64,000 nt of DNA from Flavobacterium sp. KACC 22763 (GCF_028736155.1 NZ_CP117879.1:310001-374000); one strand, 5' to 3'. Counted from the stretch's first letter, positions 25,601-34,205 are shown. Numbers and translations are program-made. The notes: generated by a model not told the origin, from the letters alone.

Positions 25601-25692
25601 TTTATTTGTGCAGTTAGCGGAATACTGATTGCGAAAAGACACATTATCATTATTCTGCTTAAAAGCGTTGTGTTGTTTAGGTTTAGTTTCAT
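22690..25692 (-). CDS. Exported glycoside-hydrolase-like protein (DUF6067/GH123-N type)
   Basis: A 1000-residue exported protein (N-terminal signal ending near IPLTAQ). Residues about 30-345 hold beta-sandwich modules like the N-terminal region of GH123-type enzymes (MKGEYLAFQLGVYALEDLKN, IQAMWCGIDVPQTAAAGTYN). Residues about 620-900 look like a TIM barrel with strand-end acidic residues, in GIDGIYLDDVAFDRITMKRI, GIIDLHSANQYN and FLTEVSGIPFGLMGEML. The barrel is followed by a C-terminal beta-domain (residues 920-1000). I recognise the layout from unassigned Bacteroidota proteins rather than from a defined CAZy family. Its place between the cytochrome and the DUF5107 gene in the glycan locus makes a glycosidase acting on the same target likely. 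Catalytic residues are guesses: Asp in YLDD and Glu in LTEV. Confidence 0.75.
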   Translation of the reverse strand: MKLNLNNTTLLSRIMIMCLFAISIPLTAQIKYSDGNDSWNPNQLGNHRAVVAFSGSGNVAKTTIEWRRRDTNPELKKIIVQDASGKEIQNIKTENINRENGTIFFEPISGKGTYYVYYMPYVDEGTANYPKGIYQKPENKADAKWLTNVKTNLKDNAAVTEIQSVNAFNSFYPMEVIATAAETSALVAKNSGNSFLVFPEDREHSIKLKSDLPQRWIQKGVQNSFSDTAMKGEYLAFQLGVYALEDLKNIKVTFTNLVSTTGATIEAKDISCINTDGTKYDGNPFTNTVSVSKGKIQAMWCGIDVPQTAAAGTYNGKATVIADGKSKEINLQITVSNQVTKNGGIDSPEKMTRLKWLNSTLAQENTVIAPYTPLTVNNSEISLLGRKLIVAPNGFPAQIQTFFTPEMTSVTTKANDVLSSPIDFHFVDASGKEVQWKNSGVKFTKKEAGTVSWESTSTSKSVQMDVNASVEFDGFVHYIVKVTALEDVAFNDINFQMPMQPTSAKYMMGLGQKGGDRPATFDWKWDVAHKNQDGAWIGAVNSGLQFSLRDEKYSRPLNTNFYLQKPLLLPTSWGNENKGGITITPNQKSVLVNAYSGARTMKKGEVLYYNFNLLITPFHTINTDFQWDTKFYHRYSPIDSIAKTGATVINIHHANAINPYINYPFIEFKKMKTYIDEAHEKGLKVKIYNTVREVSNKAYETFALRSLGHEIYSPGKGGGFSWLQEHVGDDYIAAWFVPEIKDAAIVNSGMNRWHNYYVEGMNWLTQNVGIDGIYLDDVAFDRITMKRIKRVLTKDGHPGIIDLHSANQYNKSDGFNNSANLYMEHFPYINKLWFGEYFDYEKNQPDFFLTEVSGIPFGLMGEMLQDGGNPWRGMVYGMTNRLPWSDGADPRNIWKVWDSFGIKGSEMIGYWSENCPIKTNNDKVLATVYKKNGTALISIASWADADVNVKLNIDWKKLGINAAKATITAPEVTNFQSAKTFTTKDEITVPKGKGWLLIVK

Positions 25693-25729
25693 TGTATTGT
25701 ATAATCAGGTTAAATAGTATATTTTGAGT

Positions 25730-26731
25730 TTAGTAAACGGCTTTCCATCCTTGTTTTTTCCAGTAAGCAATAATGGGTTTGTAAGGTCCATACTTATGCT
25801 GTTCTTCAGAGAAATTATCATTAAACGGACTGTGTGCATAATCGATAGGTTTACCCATTTTATCCGGATAATCAAATGTTTTAGGATTTGGTCTTGTATG
25901 CTGTGAATCGTCATTTACATAAGCTGCAATATCAAGCGCTTGTTTGTCTGTAAGATACGGTTTTCCTAGTTGAACTTTATCATAAGGCATATTGCTTTTT
26001 AGCCATTGTGCCTGTTTGATCACGCGGTGCATGCTTGAACCAGGCTGATAACCGTATTGTCCCCAAAGTGGAGGATAAGTATAGCCTGATTTATCTGCAT
26101 TATAAACTCCTTCACCATTATTTCCGTGGCATCTTGCGCAGTTTTCAGCAAATAAAACTTTTCCTCTTTCTGGGCTTGCGGCAACATCTGGAAATTCGAT
26201 TTCTAAATTTTTAGCTCCTTTAAACTTACCGTCTTTTGGAACAAATTTACTGATCCATTTAAAGTAGGATAAAAACGCCACCATTTCTTTACTATCCAAC
26301 GGAAGCGGTTTTCCAGAATGCGGACGCATAATGCAGTTATTAACTCTTTCTGCTAAAGTAAGTACTTTGTTTTCGCGCCCGCGATATTGTGGATAATTGT
26401 CATGCGAAGACATTAAATTGAATGCATGAGGTTTTGTTCCCGCATCTTGGTGACAATTGGTGCAGTTCATTTTATTGCCTAAGTATTGTCCGTTTTTTCC
26501 GTTTGGACCAATATAATAAGCCGTTTTCATCATTAATTCTCTACCATAGCGAACCGATTCTCCAAATTGATCATCTGGAATTTGAGAAGTATCAATTGTG
26601 ATGTAACCTTCATCTTCTTCTCCTTCTTCGATTGCTTTTGAAGCTAAAGTTTGAGAATTGGTTTTAGTACAGGAATTGAAAACAGCTATTGAAAATGCTG
26701 AAAAAAGTCCGATAAGAATTGTTTTTTTCAT
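25730..26731 (-). CDS. Diheme cytochrome c lipoprotein, TsdA-like
   Basis: A 333-residue lipoprotein (lipobox Cys21 in FNSC) with two class I cytochrome domains. The heme motifs are CTNCH at residues 90-94 and CARCH at 198-202. The first domain (NCTNCHQDAGTKPHAF, DNYPQYRGRENKVLTLAERV, SGKPLPLDSKEMVAFLSYFK) closely resembles TsdA-type thiosulfate dehydrogenases. Cys133 in VNNCIM stands where TsdA has its axial Cys. TsdA couples two thiosulfate molecules to tetrathionate or the reverse. Its role within a glycan locus, next to a sulfotransferase-like gene, is not clear and may involve another redox partner. It lies 13 bases after the arylsulfotransferase-like gene, so the two are in one operon. 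Confidence 0.85.
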   Translation of the reverse strand: MKKTILIGLFSAFSIAVFNSCTKTNSQTLASKAIEEGEEDEGYITIDTSQIPDDQFGESVRYGRELMMKTAYYIGPNGKNGQYLGNKMNCTNCHQDAGTKPHAFNLMSSHDNYPQYRGRENKVLTLAERVNNCIMRPHSGKPLPLDSKEMVAFLSYFKWISKFVPKDGKFKGAKNLEIEFPDVAASPERGKVLFAENCARCHGNNGEGVYNADKSGYTYPPLWGQYGYQPGSSMHRVIKQAQWLKSNMPYDKVQLGKPYLTDKQALDIAAYVNDDSQHTRPNPKTFDYPDKMGKPIDYAHSPFNDNFSEEQHKYGPYKPIIAYWKKQGWKAVY

Positions 26732-26744
26732 GGGTACTATTTTT

Positions 26745-28151
26745 TTAATTTAGAAGAAAAGGTTTTAGTTTTTCTTCAGGAATAAAGATGGTTCTGTATG
26801 GCGGAATTTCAGATTCTAAAGCCCATAACAAAACACCTTTTTTATTGGTTAAAACGGTAATATGTCTTTTAGAACAACAAACCAAAAAGAGGTCTTTATT
26901 GATCATATACGCACTTCCCATTCGGTCGTTGTAAATATCTTTTGGCAATTTTATATGAAAATCCAGATTTACTGAATTAGTTTTTTCATCTACTTTTAAG
27001 GCAAAAACAGAAGATTGTTTTATATCGACACCATTGTCAAAAAACAATAAACTTCCTTCTTGATCAATATGTGCGGCATGCGCCTGAGAGAAATTGGTGT
27101 CCGGAGCCATTTTCATTGTGCCCCCTTTTCCTAATTTCCAGATTACTTTCCCTGTTTTAGAATTGATTTTCCAAATCTGACCATTGTTGTAGAAAGAAAT
27201 TAAAAAGTTTCCATCTGTATCGTAGCTCAAGCTGTTGGCGTGTGTCCAATCCTTTTTAGTTTTTATTAAATCTTTATCTTTAAACGGATCTAAGTCATCA
27301 AAAACACTCCATTTCCAGAGTTGTTTTCCTTTTTTATTTAAGATTACAATTCCGTCTCCGTTGATCGTATCTTGTTTTTTTCCTCCAATAGAAGTTAAAT
27401 CAATTATTTTTTGTTCAACAGTTAAAGCGACAATTTCGTCAGCCGATTTTTTTATGATTTCGTGATGAAGAACTTGCTTCAAATCGCCTTCACCTTTTTT
27501 GATGTGAGTTAAAGTATCGCCTTGAAGGTTAATTTCTAGAATTTCGCTTCCATAACTTGTTGGTTCGTCATTTGTTCCTAAAATGGAAAGAATGGTTTGG
27601 TCTTTTGTAAAATGAGTAACTTTAAATCCAGTTCCTTCAAGCGTATGGTACCATCTTAAATTTCCTTTGTAATCTACAATATAAGCCGTTCCGGGAGTTT
27701 CTCTTTTCGCTAAAAGCATAAAGCCTTTTTTGAAATTTTCAGGAAGCAATTCTGGTTTCGGACAATTGGCTTTGAATTGTTTTTGAAGCCATTCTGGAAG
27801 TTTTCTAGATTTGAAATTATAAACTTTACTAGTTTGTTTGTTTCCGTCTTGAACTGTAACTAGTTGATAACTATACTTAGTTTCTGGAGTGATGTTGCAA
27901 AGTACCAGCGAGTGTTTAAGACCAGATTTTGAAATAGGAGAGGTTATTTTATTTTGATTTCCTTCTTTGTCCGACCAATATTCTGCATATACCTGCGCTT
28001 GGTCATTCGTAGTAACATCGATCTGAATTTTCAATTCGTTGTTGCTATGAGTGCCAATATTGATATTAGAGATAATTTGGCTTTTAGAACAGCTAGCGAA
28101 TGCCAGCAAGACTAAAATAAAACTTCCTTTTACTATTATTTTTTTAATCAT
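26745..28151 (-). CDS. Arylsulfotransferase (ASST)-like lipoprotein
   Basis: A 468-residue lipoprotein (lipobox Cys21 in LLAFASC). After a small fibronectin-like domain (about residues 30-115, TPETKYSYQLVTVQDGN) comes a beta-propeller of the arylsulfotransferase type (GTAYIVDYKGNLRWYHTLEG, DWTHANSLSYDTDGNFLISF, NFSQAHAAHIDQEGSLLFFD, MGSAYMINKDLFLVCCSKRH). Known ASSTs move a sulfate group between phenolic compounds through a His intermediate. The His residues in WTHAN and AHAAHID are in plausible places, but which one is catalytic is not clear. It is the first gene after the terminator that follows susD. Many Bacteroidota members of this family have no tested activity. Confidence 0.8.
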   Translation of the reverse strand: MIKKIIVKGSFILVLLAFASCSKSQIISNINIGTHSNNELKIQIDVTTNDQAQVYAEYWSDKEGNQNKITSPISKSGLKHSLVLCNITPETKYSYQLVTVQDGNKQTSKVYNFKSRKLPEWLQKQFKANCPKPELLPENFKKGFMLLAKRETPGTAYIVDYKGNLRWYHTLEGTGFKVTHFTKDQTILSILGTNDEPTSYGSEILEINLQGDTLTHIKKGEGDLKQVLHHEIIKKSADEIVALTVEQKIIDLTSIGGKKQDTINGDGIVILNKKGKQLWKWSVFDDLDPFKDKDLIKTKKDWTHANSLSYDTDGNFLISFYNNGQIWKINSKTGKVIWKLGKGGTMKMAPDTNFSQAHAAHIDQEGSLLFFDNGVDIKQSSVFALKVDEKTNSVNLDFHIKLPKDIYNDRMGSAYMINKDLFLVCCSKRHITVLTNKKGVLLWALESEIPPYRTIFIPEEKLKPFLLN

Positions 28152-28202
28152 CTGAAAAGCTTCTTTTTGTGAAACAGAAAAATACTTTTATTGTTATTAA
28201 AA

Positions 28203-28240
28203 ATCAAGAATAGACAGACATTTAACTGTCTATTCTTGAT
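28203..28240 (-). terminator. Terminator or attenuator after susD
   Basis: A 15-bp perfect stem (ATCAAGAATAGACAG with its complement) surrounds an 8-base loop ten bases after the susD stop. On the minus strand it is followed by a T-rich run. It would keep expression of the downstream glycan-locus genes lower than that of susCD. Confidence 0.8.
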
Positions 28241-28249
28241 AGGTATTCT

Positions 28250-29761
28250 TTATTGTCTGTCGGCGTTGCTTAAATTTGGATTAAGGTCAACCTGACTTTG
28301 TGGATAAGTATAATATTTGTTTTGTGGCATTTTGATTAAAGCTGCCTCTCCAACTCTAAGGTGGTACGCATTTACTAAAACATCATATTTGTTCATTCTG
28401 ATCAAATCTGCACGGCGTTTTCCTTCATAGAAAAGTTCCCAGCCTCTTTCTTGCAAAATAGCATCTCTTAAACTAGTTTGCGTTTGGCCAGATAAAACTA
28501 AAAGCTTAGCATGCGATCTTCCTTTGACCTTATTGATAAGATCAATTGCTTCCTGAGTTGGTCCACTGATTTCGTTTAAGGCTTCAGCTCTGCTCAATAA
28601 AACATCGGCATAACGAAGGATATTTACACTATGGCCATCATAATAAGTTGTAGTTTCATCATCAGCATATTTTTTTGTAGAAACGTCTTGCATATATAAT
28701 TCTCCAGCTGGTGGCTGAGCTCCCAATGAAGGTGCTTGTTTATGAAGAAGACCATCTGTACCCATAAATTCTGGGAAAAAGCATTGTTTTCTCTCATCTT
28801 CATCACCAAAAGTGTTGTAGAAATCCCAGTTTACAGTATAATACTGCCATCTGTTTTGAACTACAGGGTGATCAACAGGGCCAAAGTGGTTTAATAACTC
28901 TGTTCCGTTTGTGTTGGCGTCACTTAAAGAAGAAAAGATGTTTTCGCTGCACCATTTGTTACTTTCTTTAAACAAACCTAAGTAAGAAGGATAAAGTTGG
29001 TATTCGTTTAAATCCATTACTTTTTGAGTATAGGTAACTACTTTTTGCCAATCGTGGCTTCTCAAGTATAATTTTGCTAATAATGTAAGTGCTGCACCTT
29101 TTGTAGCACGTCCTACATCATTTGTACCGTAAATATCATTGTTTTTGTAATTAACAGGAAGTACATCAGCAGCTTCAGTTAATTCTTTAATCATAAAAGC
29201 ATCGATTTCTTCAACAGATGAAGGCGGAGTTTGATCTAAATACCCAGGGTTTCCTAAGTTTGCTTCTGTAATTAGAATTACAGGACCCCAAGAGTCTGTC
29301 AAATCCATATAAGCAGAACATCTTAAGAATTTAGCTTCTGCAATAAATTGTGCTTTTTCTGCAGCTGTAATACCGCCCATTGGTGTAATGTTGAAAATAG
29401 CGTTGTTTGCATTGGCAATCAATTTGTACATCGCGTTCCAGTCTTCTCTTAAAAGACCGTTTGCAGAATTCCAAGTTCCCAATGATAATTGTCCTGGATC
29501 TCCTCCAAATTGACAGTGTCCTAAATCTGTAGCAATATCAGTCAAAGCAAAGTGCCTTGTAGCCCAATACGAGAAGTTATCGCCTACAGATGGCCCTTTT
29601 AATCTTCCATAAATGGAATTGATAGCCGCAATAGCATCCGACTTTGTCTGATACCCATTGGTATTAGTCAAGCTGCTATATACCGTGGGATCAAGATCCT
29701 GATTGCAAGAGACTTGTGTTCCAGCGGCAAGTAAAAGTAATAAGATTGTATATTTTTTCAT
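28250..29761 (-). CDS. RagB/SusD-family outer membrane lipoprotein
   Basis: A 503-residue surface lipoprotein from ATG 29761. MKKYTILLLLLAAGTQVSC has the lipobox Cys at residue 19, so an upstream ATG is rejected. Typical SusD features follow: NGYQTKSDAIAAINSIYGRL, FIAEAKFLRCSAYMDLTDSW, KGAALTLLAKLYLRSHDWQK, VNILRYADVLLSRAEALNEI and LRDAILQERGWELFYEGKRR. SusD proteins form a lid over the SusC barrel and bind the glycan substrate at the cell surface. It follows susC by 36 bases as usual. The glycan bound is inferred from the neighbouring GH109 and GH110 genes. Confidence 0.97.
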   Translation of the reverse strand: MKKYTILLLLLAAGTQVSCNQDLDPTVYSSLTNTNGYQTKSDAIAAINSIYGRLKGPSVGDNFSYWATRHFALTDIATDLGHCQFGGDPGQLSLGTWNSANGLLREDWNAMYKLIANANNAIFNITPMGGITAAEKAQFIAEAKFLRCSAYMDLTDSWGPVILITEANLGNPGYLDQTPPSSVEEIDAFMIKELTEAADVLPVNYKNNDIYGTNDVGRATKGAALTLLAKLYLRSHDWQKVVTYTQKVMDLNEYQLYPSYLGLFKESNKWCSENIFSSLSDANTNGTELLNHFGPVDHPVVQNRWQYYTVNWDFYNTFGDEDERKQCFFPEFMGTDGLLHKQAPSLGAQPPAGELYMQDVSTKKYADDETTTYYDGHSVNILRYADVLLSRAEALNEISGPTQEAIDLINKVKGRSHAKLLVLSGQTQTSLRDAILQERGWELFYEGKRRADLIRMNKYDVLVNAYHLRVGEAALIKMPQNKYYTYPQSQVDLNPNLSNADRQ

Positions 29762-29797
29762 TTTAATCAATTTAATGTTACTATAAAGCATTTTAGA

Positions 29798-32700
29798 CTA
29801 GTGAATTGCTACTTTAATTCCAAGTATAAAAGTTCTCGAAGCTGGGAATGAGTTAAAATCGATTCCACCGCCTAAATTGTTCGTAGAGTGTCCATTTACT
29901 TCAGGATCATTTCCAGAATAATTTGTAATCGTCAATAAATTTTGTCCGATTGCATATAATCTGATGTTGTCAATAAACTTCACAGTTTTTAATGCACTTT
30001 CTGGAATTGTATATCCGATAGAAACATTTTTTAGACGTAAGTAAGAAGCTTCTTCTACAAATTTAGAATTCACATAACTTCCGTATTTGCTTTTGTAATA
30101 TCCGTCTCTCGGAATATCTGTATTCTCATTTTTTCCAGCAACCCAACGATTTAATGCATCAGTGCTTGTAGAAGACTCTCCCACCATTGCAGTCATATTG
30201 TAAACTGAATAATCAAAAGCGCCTTGGAAAAAGATATTCATATCAAAATTTCTATATCTGAAATCGTTATTAAAACCAGCTACATAATGAGGAATAGTAT
30301 TTCCTAAATAGGTTCTGTCTTTTGCTGTAATAGTACCATCGCCATCAATGTCTACATATTTAGGATCTCCAGGTGCAGATAAAGGCTGAGGCGCGTAAGT
30401 TTCTCCTGTTTTGATAACTCCTGCATATTTATAACCATATAAAACTCCCATTTCTTTTCCAGGCTCCAATCTTGTAAATTCTTGACCAGAAACTACTCCA
30501 CTTGGGTTAGAAGTATTTGTACTAATAATTTTAACGTTATCAGCAAGAGATACAATTTCTTGTTTATTGTAAGCTACATTTAATGAAGTAGTCCAAGTAA
30601 ATTTATCCGTTCTAAAGTTCGTAGTGCTTATTCCTAACTCAATACCATGATTGTCAATAACTCCAGAGTTAATTCTTTGAGTGCCAAATCCCCACCATCC
30701 TCCAACAGGAACATTTAAAAGAGCATCTGTAGTTCTTTTTTTGTAGTAATCGAATGTAATAGAAAGCTTGTCATTAAATAAACCTAAATCTAAACCGATA
30801 TCAGTTTGAGCTGTTTCTTCCCATTTTAGATTTGGGTTAGCTAGGTTTGCTGGTTCTGTTCCTGCAACAAATTCATCTGGAGCAATAGTAACACCCCAAG
30901 AAGACAAACGGCTCATGTAAGCATAATCCCCAATACCATCGCTACCTGTAATACCATAACTCGCTCTCAATTTAAGTTCAGAAACTGCTTTTACGTTTTG
31001 CATAAAAGATTCGTTAGAAATTTTCCAAGCAACAGCTCCAGAAGGGAAAATACCAAATCTATTGTTTGGACCAAAACGAGAAGAACCGTCTTTTCTAATA
31101 GTGAAAGTGGCTAAGTATTTATCGTTGAATGCATAATTTAACCTTCCAAAATAAGAAGTCAATTTCGTTTCTGTTTTTTCCGTTTCAGGTTTTAAATAAA
31201 CTGAAGCACCTTGCAGATTGTAATAAGTCAATAAGTCGCTAGAGAAACCTGTTCCAGCCGCTCTTACTCGCTCGTATGTATCTTTTTGGTTAGAAGTACC
31301 AATCATTGCTGTAATGGCATGTACTTCTTTAATGTCAAATTTATACGTTAAATACTGTTCTGTACTCCATCTGAAATAGGTTTTGTTTTCCTCAGAACCT
31401 GAACCTTTTAACGCAGCTCCAGCTACTAAAGTACTAGGAGTATATTTTCCTTCAATATTTTCCTGCCATTCAGCACCAGCGCCAAAGTGGTATGTTAAAC
31501 CTTTAATAATCTGATAATCTAAAAACATGTTTCCGTTTACCAATCTATTAATAATGTGGTCAGTAGGTTCCAGTAAAAGTGCTAAGGCATTGTCTTTTCC
31601 TTGGAATTTATAGTATGAACCATCAGCATTGTAAATTGGAATAGTTGGAGGAGCAGTCTGAATAGAGAACATTGGAGATAAAATATTATCGCCAAAATCG
31701 CTATTATTTCCTTCAGCAACAGCACCATAAGCATTCATACCCATGTTCAGCTTATCGTTGAATTTTTTCTCAGCTCCCATTCTCACACTGTATCTTTCAA
31801 AATCAGTGTTTACGATAGCTCCAGTTTGTTTTAAATAGTTTCCAGAAAGAAAGAATTTTGAAGTTTGGTCACTTCCGCTAAATGTAAGCGTTCTATTAAG
31901 CACTTCTCCTGTACGAGTTGCAGCGTCAAACCAGTTAGTGTTGGCAACAGGAAAACTAGAAGGGAAAAGTGGTGGTCGTCCGTTTTCAGTATTAAGAGCA
32001 TTCTGATAATCGGCATATTGCTGTCCAGTCATTAAAGAAGGCTCTTTTATGATATTTTGAAAACCATCAGAAATCTCAGCCTCAACATTCATTTTTCCAG
32101 CCTTTCCTTTTTTTGTTGTAATCAAAATTACCCCATTTCCTCCACGAGCACCGTAAATTGCTGTAGAAGCGGCATCTTTAAGAATCTGAATGTTTTCAAT
32201 GTCATTTGGGCTTATCGAAGCTCCAGTACTGGTAATGAATCCGTCAACAACATACAACGGAGCATTAGAAGTATTGATAGAGTTTCCTCCTCTAATTATT
32301 ACTGACGGATTTGTTCCTGGCGCATAACTATTTTGCTGAACCTGTACTCCAGAAGCACGTCCTTGAAGAGCTTGTCCGACGTTTGCAACCGTTCCGCCTA
32401 AGTTTAAATTGTCTTTGCTAAGAGAACTTACAGAGCCCGTAAGGTCTTTTTTCTTAGACTTTCCGTATCCAATAACAACTTCGTCTAATTTTTGTCCAGC
32501 TTCTTTCATGACAATTTTTAGAGGAGAACTTCCAATGCTTACTTCTTGATCTTCCATACCAATGTAAGTAATCACCAATTTTGTTGCATTGTCAGGAACT
32601 GTAATAACAAAACTTCCGTCTACATCAGTCTGAACGCCCTTCGTGCTACCTTTAACCACAACATTGGCGCCTGGAAGAGGCATACCGTTCTGATCTTTTA

Positions 32701-32884
32701 CTGTACCTTTTACAGTTTTTTCAAAAAACAGCGCTGTATTGGTTTTTTCAGAAATATTTATAGAAGAAGCTGCAGAAGCTTGAAATGTAAAAACTAATAA
32801 CGAGAGAACTGTTATTCCGATTTCTTTGCGGGATAAATTGTTAAGCCGAAAATCTCTTGGCTTTTTTTGGGTTAATAATTTCAT
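29798..32884 (-). CDS. SusC/RagA-family TonB-linked outer membrane transporter
   Basis: A 1028-residue TonB-dependent importer. After a signal (ending near ASAA) come a carboxypeptidase-regulatory-like domain (KGTVKDQNGMPLPGANVVVK), a TonB box (DEVVIGYG) near residue 136, and the plug (ALQGRASGVQVQQ, VIIRGGNSIN, LKDAASTAIYGARG). A 22-strand-type barrel ends in a beta-strand with a terminal aromatic region (RTFILGIKVAIH). Together with the SusD lipoprotein it takes up oligosaccharides through the outer membrane. Its 5' leader is about 245 bases, and the promoter with tandem operators at 33133-33216 controls it. Contrast the plugless barrel at 58027-60804. Confidence 0.98.
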   Translation of the reverse strand: MKLLTQKKPRDFRLNNLSRKEIGITVLSLLVFTFQASAASSINISEKTNTALFFEKTVKGTVKDQNGMPLPGANVVVKGSTKGVQTDVDGSFVITVPDNATKLVITYIGMEDQEVSIGSSPLKIVMKEAGQKLDEVVIGYGKSKKKDLTGSVSSLSKDNLNLGGTVANVGQALQGRASGVQVQQNSYAPGTNPSVIIRGGNSINTSNAPLYVVDGFITSTGASISPNDIENIQILKDAASTAIYGARGGNGVILITTKKGKAGKMNVEAEISDGFQNIIKEPSLMTGQQYADYQNALNTENGRPPLFPSSFPVANTNWFDAATRTGEVLNRTLTFSGSDQTSKFFLSGNYLKQTGAIVNTDFERYSVRMGAEKKFNDKLNMGMNAYGAVAEGNNSDFGDNILSPMFSIQTAPPTIPIYNADGSYYKFQGKDNALALLLEPTDHIINRLVNGNMFLDYQIIKGLTYHFGAGAEWQENIEGKYTPSTLVAGAALKGSGSEENKTYFRWSTEQYLTYKFDIKEVHAITAMIGTSNQKDTYERVRAAGTGFSSDLLTYYNLQGASVYLKPETEKTETKLTSYFGRLNYAFNDKYLATFTIRKDGSSRFGPNNRFGIFPSGAVAWKISNESFMQNVKAVSELKLRASYGITGSDGIGDYAYMSRLSSWGVTIAPDEFVAGTEPANLANPNLKWEETAQTDIGLDLGLFNDKLSITFDYYKKRTTDALLNVPVGGWWGFGTQRINSGVIDNHGIELGISTTNFRTDKFTWTTSLNVAYNKQEIVSLADNVKIISTNTSNPSGVVSGQEFTRLEPGKEMGVLYGYKYAGVIKTGETYAPQPLSAPGDPKYVDIDGDGTITAKDRTYLGNTIPHYVAGFNNDFRYRNFDMNIFFQGAFDYSVYNMTAMVGESSTSTDALNRWVAGKNENTDIPRDGYYKSKYGSYVNSKFVEEASYLRLKNVSIGYTIPESALKTVKFIDNIRLYAIGQNLLTITNYSGNDPEVNGHSTNNLGGGIDFNSFPASRTFILGIKVAIH

Positions 32885-33132
32885 ACTTTGAATTGGTTTT
32901 GGTTAATGTTTAATTGTTTTTTCTTTGTTTGTAGGTTTTAGATTTCTTTTTTGATCTGGAAATTCATTTTGTCTTTTTAGTTGTGTTTTCGATTGAACTG
33001 TTTTTTATACAAACCCGATGCTTCTTTTTTGCTTCTAAACACTGCTTGTTTAGTTCGTTTTTCTTCTTTTTTTAAGCTTAAAAATCACCTGAAATTTTGC
33101 ATAATTAACTTAGTTTTAAGATTAATCTCTGA

Positions 33133-33163
33133 CGAAACTAGAGATTATATTTTTATAAAACAA
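33133..33163 (-). promoter_or_regulatory. Promoter of susC
   Basis: On the minus strand, TTG (33163-33161), a 20-base spacer and TAGTTTCG (33140-33133) match the module at 15021-15051. The predicted start is near 33128. The 32885-33564 gap is otherwise A/T-rich with no gene; only this promoter and its operators are recognised. Confidence 0.78.
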
Positions 33164-33179
33164 GAAAAAACACAAAAAA

Positions 33180-33216
33180 TGTGCTCGAACACACAAAATT
33201 CATGTTCTCGAGCACA
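33180..33216 (-). promoter_or_regulatory. Tandem LacI-type operators, site B
   Basis: TGTGCTCGAACACA (33180-33193) and TGTTCTCGAGCACA (33203-33216) are identical to the pair at site A, again with centres 23 bp apart. They are upstream of the susC promoter. Confidence 0.8.
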
Positions 33217-33564
33217 TAAAATTATGCGAATCGTTTTTTTTGACTTAAATTGCTGTGATATTTTTAAAATAATTTTGAAAAAGCAGTGTATGCGAAATTG
33301 ATGGTTTTTTGAATTATAAATAAGGATTTATTAAAAACTTATGAATTTCGCAATCACTAAACTAAAAACGTAAAAATTAAACAGTCTTTTCTTATCTTAG
33401 AAAGGGGTAGAATTTTAGATTTAATTATGAATTTGATTTGTTTTTCTATTCAATTTTTGAACTATATTGGTCATGGTGAAAAAAGTCAAAATTGAGAAAT
33501 GAATTAATGGTCATTTTGACCTTTTTTGAAAATGAAAAATTAACAGATTTTAAGAAGCGGAATT

Positions 33565-34203
33565 TTGAAAGAATATCACGTACAAATAATAGATAAAAAT
33601 CAAAAGAGTGAAACTCAGATTTTAGATTCCTTTTTTTGGGAAAAAGCAGATTGTCTAACCGATTTTACTTCTCCATGGAATAATAATTCGGTTTTAAGAA
33701 TTGAATTTCGTGCGCTTTGGGATCAAGAAAACTTATATTTCAATTTTCGAGTTTTTGATACTGAAGTATATATTGATCGGAAAGATGATAGTGTAGATAG
33801 TATTTGTAATTCAGATCGGGTAGAGCTGTTTTTTAGAAGTAATGACAAACTGAATCCTTATTATTGCTTGGAAATTGATCCTTCGACAAGATTGCTAGAT
33901 TTTTATGCTCTTCCAAATAAAATTTTTGATTACGAATGGAAATGGCCTGAAAATCATATTAAATTGGAATCTTCTTCAGATGAAGTTTCTTTTACAGTTG
34001 CAGGAGTAATTAGTATTGCATCTTTAGAAAAACTAGATTTAATACATGATAATGTTATTGAAACAGGAGTTTACAGAGCAAAATTTTCCAAAGATAAAAA
34101 TGGCAACTACGAGCCAACCTGGATTACATGGGTAGATCCAAATACTGTAGAGCCAAATTTTCATATTGCCTCTTCTTTTGGAAAGTTTGTTTTGGTGAAA
34201 TAA
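33565..34203 (+). CDS. CBM9-like carbohydrate-binding protein
   Basis: A 212-residue protein resembling carbohydrate-binding module family 9-like proteins found in Bacteroidota sugar loci (LRIEFRALWDQENLYFNFRV, DRVELFFRSNDKLNPYYCLE, YRAKFSKDKNGNYEPTWITW). There is no signal peptide, so it is probably cytoplasmic, which is odd for a CBM. No ATG is present in frame before the conserved part; the TTG at 33565, preceded by AAGAAGCGG, is the best start. It lies between the susC control region and the LacI gene. A promoter was not identified. Function is inferred from family and location only. Confidence 0.75.
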   Translation: MKEYHVQIIDKNQKSETQILDSFFWEKADCLTDFTSPWNNNSVLRIEFRALWDQENLYFNFRVFDTEVYIDRKDDSVDSICNSDRVELFFRSNDKLNPYYCLEIDPSTRLLDFYALPNKIFDYEWKWPENHIKLESSSDEVSFTVAGVISIASLEKLDLIHDNVIETGVYRAKFSKDKNGNYEPTWITWVDPNTVEPNFHIASSFGKFVLVK

Positions 34204-34205
34204 TT

